A stretch of 22,294 nucleotides of DNA from the NCBI GenBank assembly GCA_002390205.1, contig DGOV01000106.1:1-22294 (forward strand), read 5' to 3'. The DNA is from Proteobacteria bacterium UBA4457 (GTDB lineage: Bacteria; Pseudomonadota; Gammaproteobacteria; Ga0077536). Below are positions 7,600 to 14,940 of this stretch, one piece after another (positions within the stretch are counted from its first letter, which is position 1; each line of letters opens with the position of its first letter). Under the pieces are notes generated by a model. It was not told where the DNA came from. It saw only the letters and a list, made by a program, of their open reading frames with translations, and did not search any database. Position numbers and translations under genes: made by a program.

Positions 7600-7663
7600 T
7601 TTGCTCTGCCTTCTAAATTAAGTTTTTAATTCTTCTTGCCTTTCATAGTAACTAGCAAGTATT

Positions 7664-8002
7664 TCATGACAGTATTTTTAAGAAAAATGGGGTCCAGCAA
7701 GCTAAGAGTAAAAAGTACACAATTAACTCAGTTCTGATTATTTTATTAAACCTTGGTTTCTCTGATTCGTCACTGTCTGATCTGAAGACAAAGGCCATAG
7801 TAATGTCTAAAGGAACGGCGAACACTAGCATCATCACTATTGATGGTGCCAGTACAGACGGGATTAGTCGCCAATCATGCATGTAGGTTATCCCATCAGC
7901 AAGAAAGGAGAGCCCGATTAACACCAGGCAGAGACTGATGAGGGCTAATCTTAAAATGCCAAAATCGGTAGAATTTTGAGTTATTTTTCTTAGAGTATTC
8001 AT
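7664..8002 (-). CDS. small membrane protein with three predicted helices, function unknown
   Basis: This 112-residue protein has three hydrophobic segments near residues 18-38, 48-68 and 91-110, joined by a charged loop (FRSDSDESEKPRFNK) between helices 2 and 3. No enzymatic motif is seen. Similar small hydrophobic proteins are widespread in proteobacteria with no assigned role. The ATG is preceded by AAGGA at a suitable distance. It is divergent from the 74-residue membrane protein gene across a 226-nt region with a perfect inverted repeat, and lies 64 nt upstream of the TrmO-like gene on the same strand. Confidence 0.72.
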   Translation of the reverse strand: MNTLRKITQNSTDFGILRLALISLCLVLIGLSFLADGITYMHDWRLIPSVLAPSIVMMLVFAVPLDITMAFVFRSDSDESEKPRFNKIIRTELIVYFLLLACWTPFFLKILS

Positions 8003-8065
8003 TCTTTTCCTTCAGGAAATAATAATATCCTTTTAAATCAAGGAATTAGAGCCGATAATAATATT

Positions 8066-8084
8066 GTACATCTATTTGATGTAC
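8066..8084. repeat. perfect inverted repeat, candidate operator
   Basis: GTACATC TATTT GATGTAC is a perfect 7-bp inverted repeat with a 5-nt spacer. It lies between two divergently transcribed small membrane protein genes, 64 nt from the start of the left one and 145 nt from the right one. There is no T-run, so it is more like a regulator site than a terminator. The cognate regulator is unknown. Confidence 0.4.
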
Positions 8085-8214
8085 GTCTCTTAGTAGCGTA
8101 TCATTTTAAACGTTTGAAAGGGAGTTAAGTAAAAGGATAGCCTGAGATGCACACCAGATATTGTGCCTCACCAGACTATAACCTACAACATCTATTATAA
8201 CCCTTTAAAAAAGG

Positions 8215-8220
8215 GGGGAG
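8215..8220 (+). promoter_or_regulatory. ribosome-binding site choosing the ATG at 8229
   Basis: GGGGAG, within AAGGGGGGAG, lies 8 nt upstream of ATG 8229. An in-frame GTG at 8163 would give a 96-residue product, but it lacks such a site and would add a polar 22-residue leader with no family character. Confidence 0.7.
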
Positions 8221-8228
8221 AATATTCA

Positions 8229-8453
8229 ATGTTAGATACTGCAAAAAGATTCCTACGTGAAGTCGTCGAGATTGGCCTGTTGTTGATTGCTGTTGCGGTC
8301 ATCCTTCAAGTTATTTTTGGAGCGGCACTGCCCTTTCTAGGCGGAGACGTGGTAGGCAACCTATTAGGTATAATAACAACACTTGGAGAAGGTGGTCTTG
8401 TTGGTTTGATTGCTGTGGGGATAATCCTCTATTTGATCAACAAAAACTCTTAA
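8229..8453 (+). CDS. 74-residue two-helix membrane protein, function unknown
   Basis: The product is 74 residues with a short amphipathic N terminus (MLDTAKRFLREVVE), a strong transmembrane segment (about 16-38), a Gly-rich hydrophobic middle (FLGGDVVGNLLGIITTLGEG) and a second transmembrane segment (about 55-70) ending INKNS. ATG 8229 is chosen over GTG 8163 because of the strong AAGGGGGGAG before it. The gene has a long upstream region and its own intrinsic terminator, so it is probably a monocistronic and possibly well expressed unit. I do not recognise a family; it could be a small channel-like or stress-related protein, but nothing in the sequence decides this. Confidence 0.75.
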   Translation: MLDTAKRFLREVVEIGLLLIAVAVILQVIFGAALPFLGGDVVGNLLGIITTLGEGGLVGLIAVGIILYLINKNS

Positions 8454-8472
8454 TACCCGACTTGTTCGGCTT

Positions 8473-8503
8473 AAAGCCTCTGGTTTCCAGAGGCTTTTTT
8501 TTT
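8473..8503 (+). terminator. intrinsic terminator after the 74-residue membrane protein
   Basis: An 11-bp perfect stem (AAAGCCTCTGG / CCAGAGGCTTT) with a 3-nt loop is followed by a run of nine T that begins inside the stem. It starts 20 nt after the stop codon. This is the clearest terminator in the window and separates the small membrane protein from avtA. Confidence 0.93.
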
Positions 8504-8559
8504 ACCTGAAACTATTCCTGCGAAGAAAGATTTTCGCAGCATCGTAGTATAGAGACATC

Positions 8560-9837
8560 ATGAATAAAAAAATTTCTCGGTTTGGTTCTAGATTTTTAGG
8601 AGGGAGCGGGACTAAGCTATTGATGGATGATCTCGCTCAAGTCGCTGGGAGTAACAATTTCATTAATCTTGGCGGGGGTAATCCGGCTCGTATTCCAAAA
8701 ATGGAGTCGGTTTTCAGGTCGGCAATGCATGAGGTCTTAATCGACAGGCAGTTTGAGGAGATCATTGGGTCTTATGATAGCCCCCAAGGTAATGAAAGTT
8801 TCTTAGAAATTGTCTGTGAATTTTTATCCCGGAACTTAGGTTGGGATTTGACGACCGAAAATATAGCAATTACAACCGGGAGCCAGTCTAGCTTCTTTAT
8901 GCTTTTTAATTTGTTCGGTGGTATGTGTGTCGATGGCGTAGAGCGGGTAATACAGCTGCCTTTGACTCCGGAATACATCGGGTATGGGGATTTGCTAATA
9001 AGCCCCGATTGCTTGGTATCAGACCGGGCAAAAATACGCGAAGTAGGTTCAAATTTCTTCAAATACGAAGTAGATTTTGATCTGTTCCATGTCCGTTCTA
9101 ATGCCGGGGCTGTTTGTTTTAGTAGGCCCACAAACCCTACTGGGAACGTGCTATCGGACGCAGAAGTAAATCAATTGGTCAGCCTAACGAGCAAAGCGGG
9201 GACCCCACTTATAATTGATAATGCTTACGGAGCCCCTTTTCCAAATATTGTTTTAGACGAAATTAAAACGCCCAAAGCGGATCATGTGATTCATTGTTTT
9301 AGCCTATCGAAGTTAGGTCTAGCTGGATTACGAACCGGTATTGTAGTCGCGCAGCCGGAAACTATTAAGGCGATAAAAAGTATTAATGCTGCAACATGTT
9401 TATCTATCAATGGCGTTGGGACGGCATTGATCGCTAGGTTAATGGTTTCAAACGAAATTATTAGGTTGTGTAACGAAGTTGTTCGCCCATTTTATGCGGA
9501 GAAATCAAGACTGGCGATAGAAATTTTCCGTCAATATTTGTCAGGTATTGACTATAAGGTACATGTCTCCGAAGGGGCTTTTTTTCTCTGGCTCTGGTTT
9601 CCCGGGTTACCTATCTCGGATCAGACACTTTACAAAAGGCTAAAAGACAGAGGAGTTTTAATTATCCCAGGGAGCTTTTTCTTTCATGAGACAAACTTTT
9701 CATGGGAACATCCAAAAGAATGCATCAGGGTGTCCTTTGCCCAAAGCGATGGAGCGTTAGAGGCGGGCATTAAAATTGTCAGCGAGGAAGTTAAACGTTG
9801 TTGTATCAAGTCGACTCAGGCGCGGACAGATCCTTAA
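8560..9837 (+). CDS. avtA: valine-pyruvate aminotransferase AvtA
   Basis: This PLP-dependent fold-type I aminotransferase exchanges amino groups between valine and pyruvate, giving alanine. The 425-residue protein matches AvtA throughout: LGGGNPARIP (37-46), SYDSPQGNESFL (71-82), TGSQSSFFMLFNLF (106-119), PLTPEYIGYGD (134-144), SRPTNPTGNVLSD (188-200), DNAYGAPFP (220-228), and the Schiff-base lysine K251 in FSLSKLGLAGLRTG. The substrate-facing EGAFFLWLWFPGLPI near residues 345-359 is also AvtA-like and separates it from general aspartate aminotransferases. The gene follows a strong terminator, so it should have its own promoter, but no clear one is seen; GAGA is the only weak ribosome-binding candidate. 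It is convergent with sohB. Confidence 0.93.
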   Translation: MNKKISRFGSRFLGGSGTKLLMDDLAQVAGSNNFINLGGGNPARIPKMESVFRSAMHEVLIDRQFEEIIGSYDSPQGNESFLEIVCEFLSRNLGWDLTTENIAITTGSQSSFFMLFNLFGGMCVDGVERVIQLPLTPEYIGYGDLLISPDCLVSDRAKIREVGSNFFKYEVDFDLFHVRSNAGAVCFSRPTNPTGNVLSDAEVNQLVSLTSKAGTPLIIDNAYGAPFPNIVLDEIKTPKADHVIHCFSLSKLGLAGLRTGIVVAQPETIKAIKSINAATCLSINGVGTALIARLMVSNEIIRLCNEVVRPFYAEKSRLAIEIFRQYLSGIDYKVHVSEGAFFLWLWFPGLPISDQTLYKRLKDRGVLIIPGSFFFHETNFSWEHPKECIRVSFAQSDGALEAGIKIVSEEVKRCCIKSTQARTDP

Positions 9838-9900
9838 TCAGTAACTCATCAGAACCTGAAGCCGATTAAATTGTAAAATGAGAAATTTTGTCTGACAGTT

Positions 9901-10878
9901 TCAACTATAGAGTAGTGCAGTCACTTTATTAGTTACTTTTTCAAACAGCGATGCCTTTCTCTCGACTTCTATTTTGTACACATCCCGATTTTTTACAGCG
10001 TCTAAAATGAGATCATCACTCGTAGACACCTTGTCTATTAAACCGAGTTCTAGGGCAGTTGTTCCAAACCAATGCTCTCCGGTTGCCACTTTTTCCATAT
10101 CAAGAAGAGGTCTAGACACCCCGACGAACTGTTTAAATAGTTCGTGCGCCTCATCTATTTCAGATTGAAATTTATCGCGGGCTACATCAGTGTTGTTTCC
10201 AAACATAGTGAGAGTGCGTTTAAAATCTCCAGCTGTTATTTGCTCGAAGTCTATATTTTTATCCTTAAGCAAACGATGAAAGTTCGGAATCTGAGCGACA
10301 ACTCCTATTGAGCCGATTATTGCGAAAGGCGCTGCGATTAGTTCATCAGCTACACAGGCCATCATGTACCCTCCGCTTGCAGCGATGCTATCGACAGAAA
10401 TTTTTAACTGTATGTTTTTCTCTTTTATTCGATTTAGTTGCGAAGCGGCAAGTCCATATCCATGGATAGTACCGCCTCCACTTTCCAATACGAGCAGAAC
10501 CTCATCGTCGGGTTTGGCCACAGAAAGTATCATGGTGATTTCTTCTCTTAACTGACTCACACCACTAGCTTTAATGTCTCCCGTGAAGGAACAAAGAAAA
10601 GTCTTTGGTTTGGTTTCTTTTTTAGCATCAATTTTTTCTTGTTTTTGCGCGGCTTTTGTTTTCTTTTTATAGTCTTTCTCACTTAAGAAAATAGCGTCGA
10701 AATGGCGTATTGTTTGGTCTATTTTCTCATTAACATGTCGGATAATGACGGTCGGTTCTTGTCCTTTCTTATTATTTTTACGTCCAGATAAGAGAATAAA
10801 AAAAGGAATAGTCATGACGATGACGACGGTGATGGTCTTCGCAGCGAATAAGCCGTAATTTGACAATAGTTCTAGCAT
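9901..10878 (-). CDS. sohB: SohB-type signal peptide peptidase-like protease (S49)
   Basis: SohB is an inner-membrane serine protease related to SppA, thought to act on the periplasmic side; its substrates are poorly known. The protein is 325 residues (E. coli 349). It has an N-terminal membrane segment (about 14-31), a Lys-rich linker (69-92), then the S49 domain: LLVLESGGGTIHGYG (128-142), Ser168 in SIAASGGYMMAC, IGSIGVVAQIPNF (188-200) and Lys220 in ITAGDFKRTLTMFG, forming the Ser-Lys dyad. GEHWFGTTALELGLID is also family-typical. The start ATG has AGAGGAA upstream. It lies 55 nt downstream of the TSUP permease gene on the same strand, so the two may be co-transcribed. Confidence 0.95.
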   Translation of the reverse strand: MLELLSNYGLFAAKTITVVIVMTIPFFILLSGRKNNKKGQEPTVIIRHVNEKIDQTIRHFDAIFLSEKDYKKKTKAAQKQEKIDAKKETKPKTFLCSFTGDIKASGVSQLREEITMILSVAKPDDEVLLVLESGGGTIHGYGLAASQLNRIKEKNIQLKISVDSIAASGGYMMACVADELIAAPFAIIGSIGVVAQIPNFHRLLKDKNIDFEQITAGDFKRTLTMFGNNTDVARDKFQSEIDEAHELFKQFVGVSRPLLDMEKVATGEHWFGTTALELGLIDKVSTSDDLILDAVKNRDVYKIEVERKASLFEKVTNKVTALLYS

Positions 10879-10933
10879 TTTATTCCTCTCGATAGTTGAT
10901 ATTCAGAAGACAAGATAAGATGTTGCAAAAGAA

Positions 10934-11698
10934 TTAAATCGTGCTGAAAAACAGCAGGTTGATGATCATCGCTCCAATACAGGCTTTAAAGATCATACGG
11001 ATTCTTCTTTCACTTTTCTCTACTGCGATCTTTGCCCCAAGCCAGCCACCGACAGAGGCGCCAACTGCCAGCATCAAGCCTGCCATCCAAGCGATTTCGT
11101 GATAGAAGGAAAAAATCATAATAGCAAAGAGAGTATACGGTATGACCATTAGCATTTTATGCATGTTCGTGTATTTTAAGTTAAGTCCACCTACACGAGT
11201 TAAGACTGCCATAATAAGTAGACCTATGCCGATATGGATTACTCCGCCATAGAAACCAATCAGAGCGGTCAAGGAATAAACGAGGACTGGATTTTTGAGT
11301 CGAGTGTCGTCGACCGATTTATGTGGCATTTGATTGGGGCGAGCTTGCATATCCATTGTTATTAAAACAAAGAGCATTACGAACGCCAGTAGACGATTAA
11401 ACCAGACCCCTTGAATCAAAGTACCCCAGTAGGCTCCGATTAGCCCCCCTGGTAGGAGAGCTAGAGCGAGTAAACCACTTTCTTTAAAGCTGTGTGCTTC
11501 AGTTTTGGCAAATCTCGCAGTAGAGGCTATAGACTGGATCAAAACGCCTATTCGATTAGTTCCATTTGCAGAGGCCCCATCTAGCCCGACCCACATCAAA
11601 GCCGGTATGGATATGAGAGAACCACCACCGGCTATGACATTAATGAATCCTGCAGCTACTCCGGCCATGACTAAGATGAAAGCCTCAGCTACTAACAT
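10934..11698 (-). CDS. TSUP (TauE/SafE) family membrane permease
   Basis: This 254-residue integral membrane protein has about seven or eight hydrophobic segments and the family's internal repeat. The first copy is the Gly-rich segment AGFINVIAGGGSLISIPAL (16-34), the second the related LIGFYGGVIHIGIGLLIMAV. TSUP proteins move organosulfur or other small anions such as sulfite or sulfoacetate; the substrate cannot be assigned here. The ATG at 11698 has only AAAGG right before it; AAGGAG further upstream is not suitably spaced for any in-frame start, so initiation may be weak. It lies upstream of sohB and is divergent from queD. Confidence 0.88.
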   Translation of the reverse strand: MLVAEAFILVMAGVAAGFINVIAGGGSLISIPALMWVGLDGASANGTNRIGVLIQSIASTARFAKTEAHSFKESGLLALALLPGGLIGAYWGTLIQGVWFNRLLAFVMLFVLITMDMQARPNQMPHKSVDDTRLKNPVLVYSLTALIGFYGGVIHIGIGLLIMAVLTRVGGLNLKYTNMHKMLMVIPYTLFAIMIFSFYHEIAWMAGLMLAVGASVGGWLGAKIAVEKSERRIRMIFKACIGAMIINLLFFSTI

Positions 11699-11806
11699 AC
11701 CTTTAATGCAGCCATCAGGGACGTATGCTCCTTACAAAACCTACTTTCTATTGCCATCGCCAAACGTTTTTATTGTAGCCTTCTTAATGAGACGCCTGCA
11801 ATAAAT

Positions 11807-11814
11807 GCTATACT
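11807..11814 (+). promoter_or_regulatory. candidate extended -10 promoter element for queD
   Basis: TGCTATACT (extended -10 TGnTATACT) occupies 11807-11815, with TATACT at 11809-11814. A start point 6-7 nt downstream would fall at or next to the ATG at 11821, predicting a leaderless message. No good -35 is seen at the expected spacing, as is common for extended -10 promoters. No ribosome-binding site precedes the ATG. Confidence 0.4.
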
Positions 11815-11820
11815 GCTCTT

Positions 11821-12186
11821 ATGGAAATGTTTGTAAAATTTGATTTCGCCGCCAGCCGTTCTCTGCCGCTTTTACCCGAGACTCATCCTTGTAGTCGGCT
11901 ACACGGACACACTTTTAATGTATGTTTGACGCTGTCGGGGGAGATAGAGGTGGCCACCGGATTTATGATCGATTTCGGGGACGTTGAGATTGCTATAGAA
12001 GCGGTGAAGAAGAAAGTTGACCATTTCCACCTCAATGAGATCGAAGGCTTGGAGAACCCTACTACTGAAATCATAGCAGAGTGGTTATGGAAAAAGTTCA
12101 TTAGCATTCTTCCTCAGCTGACCAGAATAACCGTGCAAGAGCATCGAGACAGAGGGGTCACTTATTCGGGAAGTACAGCCCGCTGA
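11821..12186 (+). CDS. queD: QueD-like 6-carboxytetrahydropterin / 6-pyruvoyl-tetrahydropterin synthase family protein
   Basis: QueD converts dihydroneopterin triphosphate to 6-carboxytetrahydropterin, the second step of queuosine/7-deazaguanine synthesis. The 121-residue protein has Cys24 in HPCSRLHGH, zinc ligands His28 and His30, Asp67-His68 in VDHFHLNEI, the GLENPTTEIIAEWLW segment and Glu107 in VQEH. The cysteine, Asp-His pair and Glu match the catalytic set of E. coli QueD. The usual first zinc histidine in the FxxAAH segment is replaced: here it reads FDFAASRSLP, with Ser12 and a one-residue insertion. So the fold is clear but the metal site is atypical, and the activity could differ. 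It is a lone gene with no other que genes in the window. Confidence 0.85.
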   Translation: MEMFVKFDFAASRSLPLLPETHPCSRLHGHTFNVCLTLSGEIEVATGFMIDFGDVEIAIEAVKKKVDHFHLNEIEGLENPTTEIIAEWLWKKFISILPQLTRITVQEHRDRGVTYSGSTAR

Positions 12187-12224
12187 GACTCTAGAAACTA
12201 TATGTCCCCATGAGCCTGACCTGC

Positions 12225-13043
12225 CTAGTTCGGCATTGGGTGCCAGCCGGCATCAGCCCAAAGCTGTCCGCTGACGGCAGAGTTACGAATTAAAAAAGAG
12301 ATGGCGTCTGCGATTTCTTCTGGTCGGATAAGACGTTTTATTTGTGTTGCCGGCAATATTTCATTGTTGATATAGTCCTCGCCTAGTGCTCGAACCATAG
12401 GGGTATCGGTAAACCCGGGATGCAGCACCGCGCAGCGAATGCCATAGAATATCGCTTCTTTCGTTAGTGTAGAGGCCGCGCCTTCAAGGCCAACTTTTGT
12501 TGAAGCGTAAGCAATTTGTCCTTTGTTGCCTTGTGAGGAGACTGAACCGATAAAGATAACAACTCCCTGAGTTCCTTCTATAGGGTCCCATTTTTTTAAA
12601 CCTTTGCTAAACCTGCTCTCTGCAAGCTGAGCCACCATTTCCATAGCCCAATAGGTTGGTGCGATCAAATTGACTTCAACTACTTGACGGAAATTTTCAA
12701 TCGGATAAATATTAGCGGTGCCTTTCTCTTTATTCAGTCGAACGGCCAAGGCATCTCGAGTTATTCCAGCTGCAGGGACACAGATATTTACTGGTCCGTG
12801 TTGGGTCCGCATAGTCTCAAAAACACGTTTTCGGAATACGGGGTCGGTAGTGTCTCCCTGAAATCCTATTGCGACAGTTTTGCCTCTTAATTTATTGATT
12901 TCATGGGCAAGCTCGAGTATAGCGTCAGATAGGTCGACTAATGCGAGTGCCTTAATTTTGTGCTTTTGCAATTCTATAGCTGCCGCGCGGCCGATTCCAC
13001 TAGCTGCACCAGTAATCACGCCTACTTTCCCTTCAATGTCCAT
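12225..13043 (-). CDS. classical SDR family oxidoreductase
   Basis: This 272-residue short-chain dehydrogenase has the cofactor motif TGAASGIG (11-18), AAG near 91-93 and the catalytic set Ser167, Tyr179 and Lys183 (YASTK). A segment of about 20 residues between the VEVNL helix and the Ser strand (ESRFSKGLKKWDPIEGTQG) is longer than in FabG. Asp37 at the end of strand 2 (LALVDLS) suggests NAD rather than NADP preference. The substrate cannot be named; 3-hydroxyacyl or steroid-like alcohol dehydrogenases are possibilities. AAGG lies 6 nt before the ATG. It is convergent with queD (38 nt gap) and lies 84 nt downstream of the LolC/LolE-type gene. Confidence 0.9.
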   Translation of the reverse strand: MDIEGKVGVITGAASGIGRAAAIELQKHKIKALALVDLSDAILELAHEINKLRGKTVAIGFQGDTTDPVFRKRVFETMRTQHGPVNICVPAAGITRDALAVRLNKEKGTANIYPIENFRQVVEVNLIAPTYWAMEMVAQLAESRFSKGLKKWDPIEGTQGVVIFIGSVSSQGNKGQIAYASTKVGLEGAASTLTKEAIFYGIRCAVLHPGFTDTPMVRALGEDYINNEILPATQIKRLIRPEEIADAISFLIRNSAVSGQLWADAGWHPMPN

Positions 13044-13127
13044 AGAAAACCTTAATTAGAAATATGAGATGGGGCATTATAAACACTAGATGATGCGGTG
13101 CAATATTTGAATTTGATTCGGTATCGA

Positions 13128-14375
13128 TTAAGCATCCGATTTCTCAGAAAAACTGGTTCCACCAGCTTTATATGCAGGGTAGGCGGCGGCTAAAACAGTG
13201 ATACAAATCGTAGATAGTCCGATTAGACCGAGATCTGTAATTTTTATTAAGTGTGGTAAGTGATCTATGAGATAGACTTCTGAGTCAATAAGAGGGAAAC
13301 CTGTTGTTTGTTCTATATATGAGACAAGCGTTTGTGCATTTTTTACTACCAAAATGCCTAGGGGAATCCCAATAAAGCAGCCTAGGAAGCCGATTATTAA
13401 ACCCTGTAGTAGAAATATTTTTACTACAACTGACTTGGTTGCTCCGATAGTCTTTAGCAAGACAATAGATGTCGAGTTTCGTTTAACTAGGATCAACATA
13501 TTTATAGTCGCACTGGATCCAGCTATGGCGATTACCATAAGAAGAACTATAAACATTAATTTTTTTTGAGAACTTAGAGCGAGAAAGAAATTCTTATTGT
13601 ATTGCCTCCAATCTATGGCATGGATATTTTTTAGCACTAGTGCATTTATGGCGGCGCTAACTTTGGGAGCTGCTAAAGAATCATCGAGTCGTACTTTAGC
13701 GCCTGTTATTGAATGACCAACATTAAATAGACTTTGTGCCGTCGCTAGATTGGTGATCACTAATCTGTGGTCATACTGAGACATACCTGTTCTAAATATT
13801 CCTGCCACTTTGAGCAATTGGTACTTGGGACCGGAGAAGTTACCTTCCTGATTCCAGCGAGGTGTAATTAAAGTAACAAGTTGGGTTGCAGATACACTAA
13901 GTTTTTCTGCAAGTTTTTCGCCGATTACTACAGTTGGAATTGAGCTTTCCGTGAGTAAGGTATCAGTAAGGGCAATATGATTTCCGATATTAGTGACTCT
14001 CTCTTCGCTCTCAGGTATGACGCCTTCTACAGAGACGGAGATGATAACATCGCGACTGCTAATCATGGCTCCAGAGCGCACATACGGGCTAAATCCAGCT
14101 ATTTCATACTGGGATAGGACATTATCTAGTGCGTTCTCCCAGTTGGTTGAGCTATTACGGTCAAAAACCAGGTTAATATGCCCACTCATCCCTAGCACTT
14201 GATCCCGTACGTCTCTTTCAAAGCCATTCATTGTGGAGAGGGTGACGACTAGCGCAATCACGCCTATAGCTATGCCAACTAATGATACTAAGAGTCCAAT
14301 AGAGCGTGTCATAGCGTGAGATGGCCGAAGCAATCTTATAGCAATAAATAAAGCGACTCTGTTGTTAGCAAACAT
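13128..14375 (-). CDS. LolC/LolE family ABC transporter permease (lipoprotein release)
   Basis: LolC/LolE permeases, with ATPase LolD, extract outer-membrane lipoproteins from the inner membrane in Gram-negative bacteria. The 415-residue protein has the expected layout: a transmembrane segment near 27-47 followed by the signature LSTMNGFERDVRDQVLGM (46-63), a large periplasmic domain (about 65-265) with KVAGIFRTGMSQYDHRLVI, and three C-terminal FtsX-type helices (about 275-295, 315-345, 375-400). LolC and LolE cannot be separated from sequence alone. No lolD gene or second permease lies within the window, so either the partners are elsewhere or this is a single-permease type. DUF2237 lies 38 nt upstream. 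No strong ribosome-binding site is seen. Confidence 0.88.
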   Translation of the reverse strand: MFANNRVALFIAIRLLRPSHAMTRSIGLLVSLVGIAIGVIALVVTLSTMNGFERDVRDQVLGMSGHINLVFDRNSSTNWENALDNVLSQYEIAGFSPYVRSGAMISSRDVIISVSVEGVIPESEERVTNIGNHIALTDTLLTESSIPTVVIGEKLAEKLSVSATQLVTLITPRWNQEGNFSGPKYQLLKVAGIFRTGMSQYDHRLVITNLATAQSLFNVGHSITGAKVRLDDSLAAPKVSAAINALVLKNIHAIDWRQYNKNFFLALSSQKKLMFIVLLMVIAIAGSSATINMLILVKRNSTSIVLLKTIGATKSVVVKIFLLQGLIIGFLGCFIGIPLGILVVKNAQTLVSYIEQTTGFPLIDSEVYLIDHLPHLIKITDLGLIGLSTICITVLAAAYPAYKAGGTSFSEKSDA

Positions 14376-14413
14376 TTTATTTTGTGCGCGCGCAGAGAAG
14401 TGCTTTCATATAG

Positions 14414-14776
14414 CTAGCCGTCGCATACTGCGTGTTGCTCTAATTGACTCAGTGACACCTCTTCCAATACTGATTCGTGAGTTGCTCGGACATGTACTTT
14501 TGCAATGACGCCGGCATCTTTGGCTTCTATCCACCGTGAAAGACAAACGCACCAACGATCATCTGGAAGTAATCCTGGGAAACCTATGGCTAGCTGAGGG
14601 GTTATCAGATCGTTGCCTCTTTCTCGGGAGAAGAGGAGAAACTCTTCTGTCATTTCGACGCATATTGTGTGTCGTCCCACATCATCTGAACAGGTGTTGC
14701 AGGTGCCGTCTCTATCAAACCCAGTTAGGGGGTCCAACGAGCAAGATTCCAAAGGTTTTTTATAAATATTGAGCAT
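14414..14776 (-). CDS. DUF2237 family protein
   Basis: The 120-residue protein matches DUF2237: PLESCSLDPLTGFDRDG (8-24), CNTCSDDVGRHTICVEMTE (26-44), FLLFSRERGNDL (46-57), and a Trp/Cys-containing GLLPDDRWCVCLSRW (68-82) followed by ATHESVLEEVSLSQL. Function is not established; the conserved Cys residues suggest metal binding or redox, but this is inference. The ATG is preceded by GAGGATATTC. It lies 38 nt upstream of the LolC/LolE-type gene on the same strand and is divergent from msrA. Confidence 0.88.
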   Translation of the reverse strand: MLNIYKKPLESCSLDPLTGFDRDGTCNTCSDDVGRHTICVEMTEEFLLFSRERGNDLITPQLAIGFPGLLPDDRWCVCLSRWIEAKDAGVIAKVHVRATHESVLEEVSLSQLEQHAVCDG

Positions 14777-14926
14777 GAATATCCTCGATTTCGTGGTGTT
14801 ACGCGTTAGACTTATATCGTCGAATAGATTATGTGATAACTACGAGGCTAATGTTAGACTTTATTTCAAATTGAATGGAGTTTTTTTATATTAAGTTCTC
14901 GAGCTATCTAGAGATCAAACATTTGT

Positions 14927-14932
14927 TAGGAG
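14927..14932 (+). promoter_or_regulatory. ribosome-binding site choosing the msrA start at 14941
   Basis: TAGGAG lies 8 nt upstream of ATG 14941. An upstream in-frame ATG at 14875 would add 22 residues (MEFFYIKFSS...), has no ribosome-binding site and does not match MsrA N termini. Confidence 0.75.
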
Positions 14933-14940
14933 TAAAATTT

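Noticed and set aside
8147..8200. 17-codon open frame (MHTRYCASPDYNLQHLL) upstream of the 74-residue membrane protein
   Set aside because: It could be a leader peptide, but the ribosome-binding site is weak, there is no attenuator-like hairpin, and short frames are expected by chance.
8163..8228. GTG start giving a 96-residue version of the small membrane protein
   Set aside because: ATG 8229 has a far better ribosome-binding site, and the extra 22 residues are polar and show no signal character.
8772..9131. 119-codon minus-strand open frame within avtA
   Set aside because: Shadow of the conserved avtA coding sequence with no start signal or recognisable domain.
9838..9900. terminator between convergent avtA and sohB
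   Set aside because: No stem of useful length with a T-run could be found in the 63-nt gap.
14875..14940. upstream ATG giving a 229-residue MsrA
   Set aside because: No ribosome-binding site precedes it, and the extra residues do not match MsrA; ATG 14941 has TAGGAG at 8 nt.
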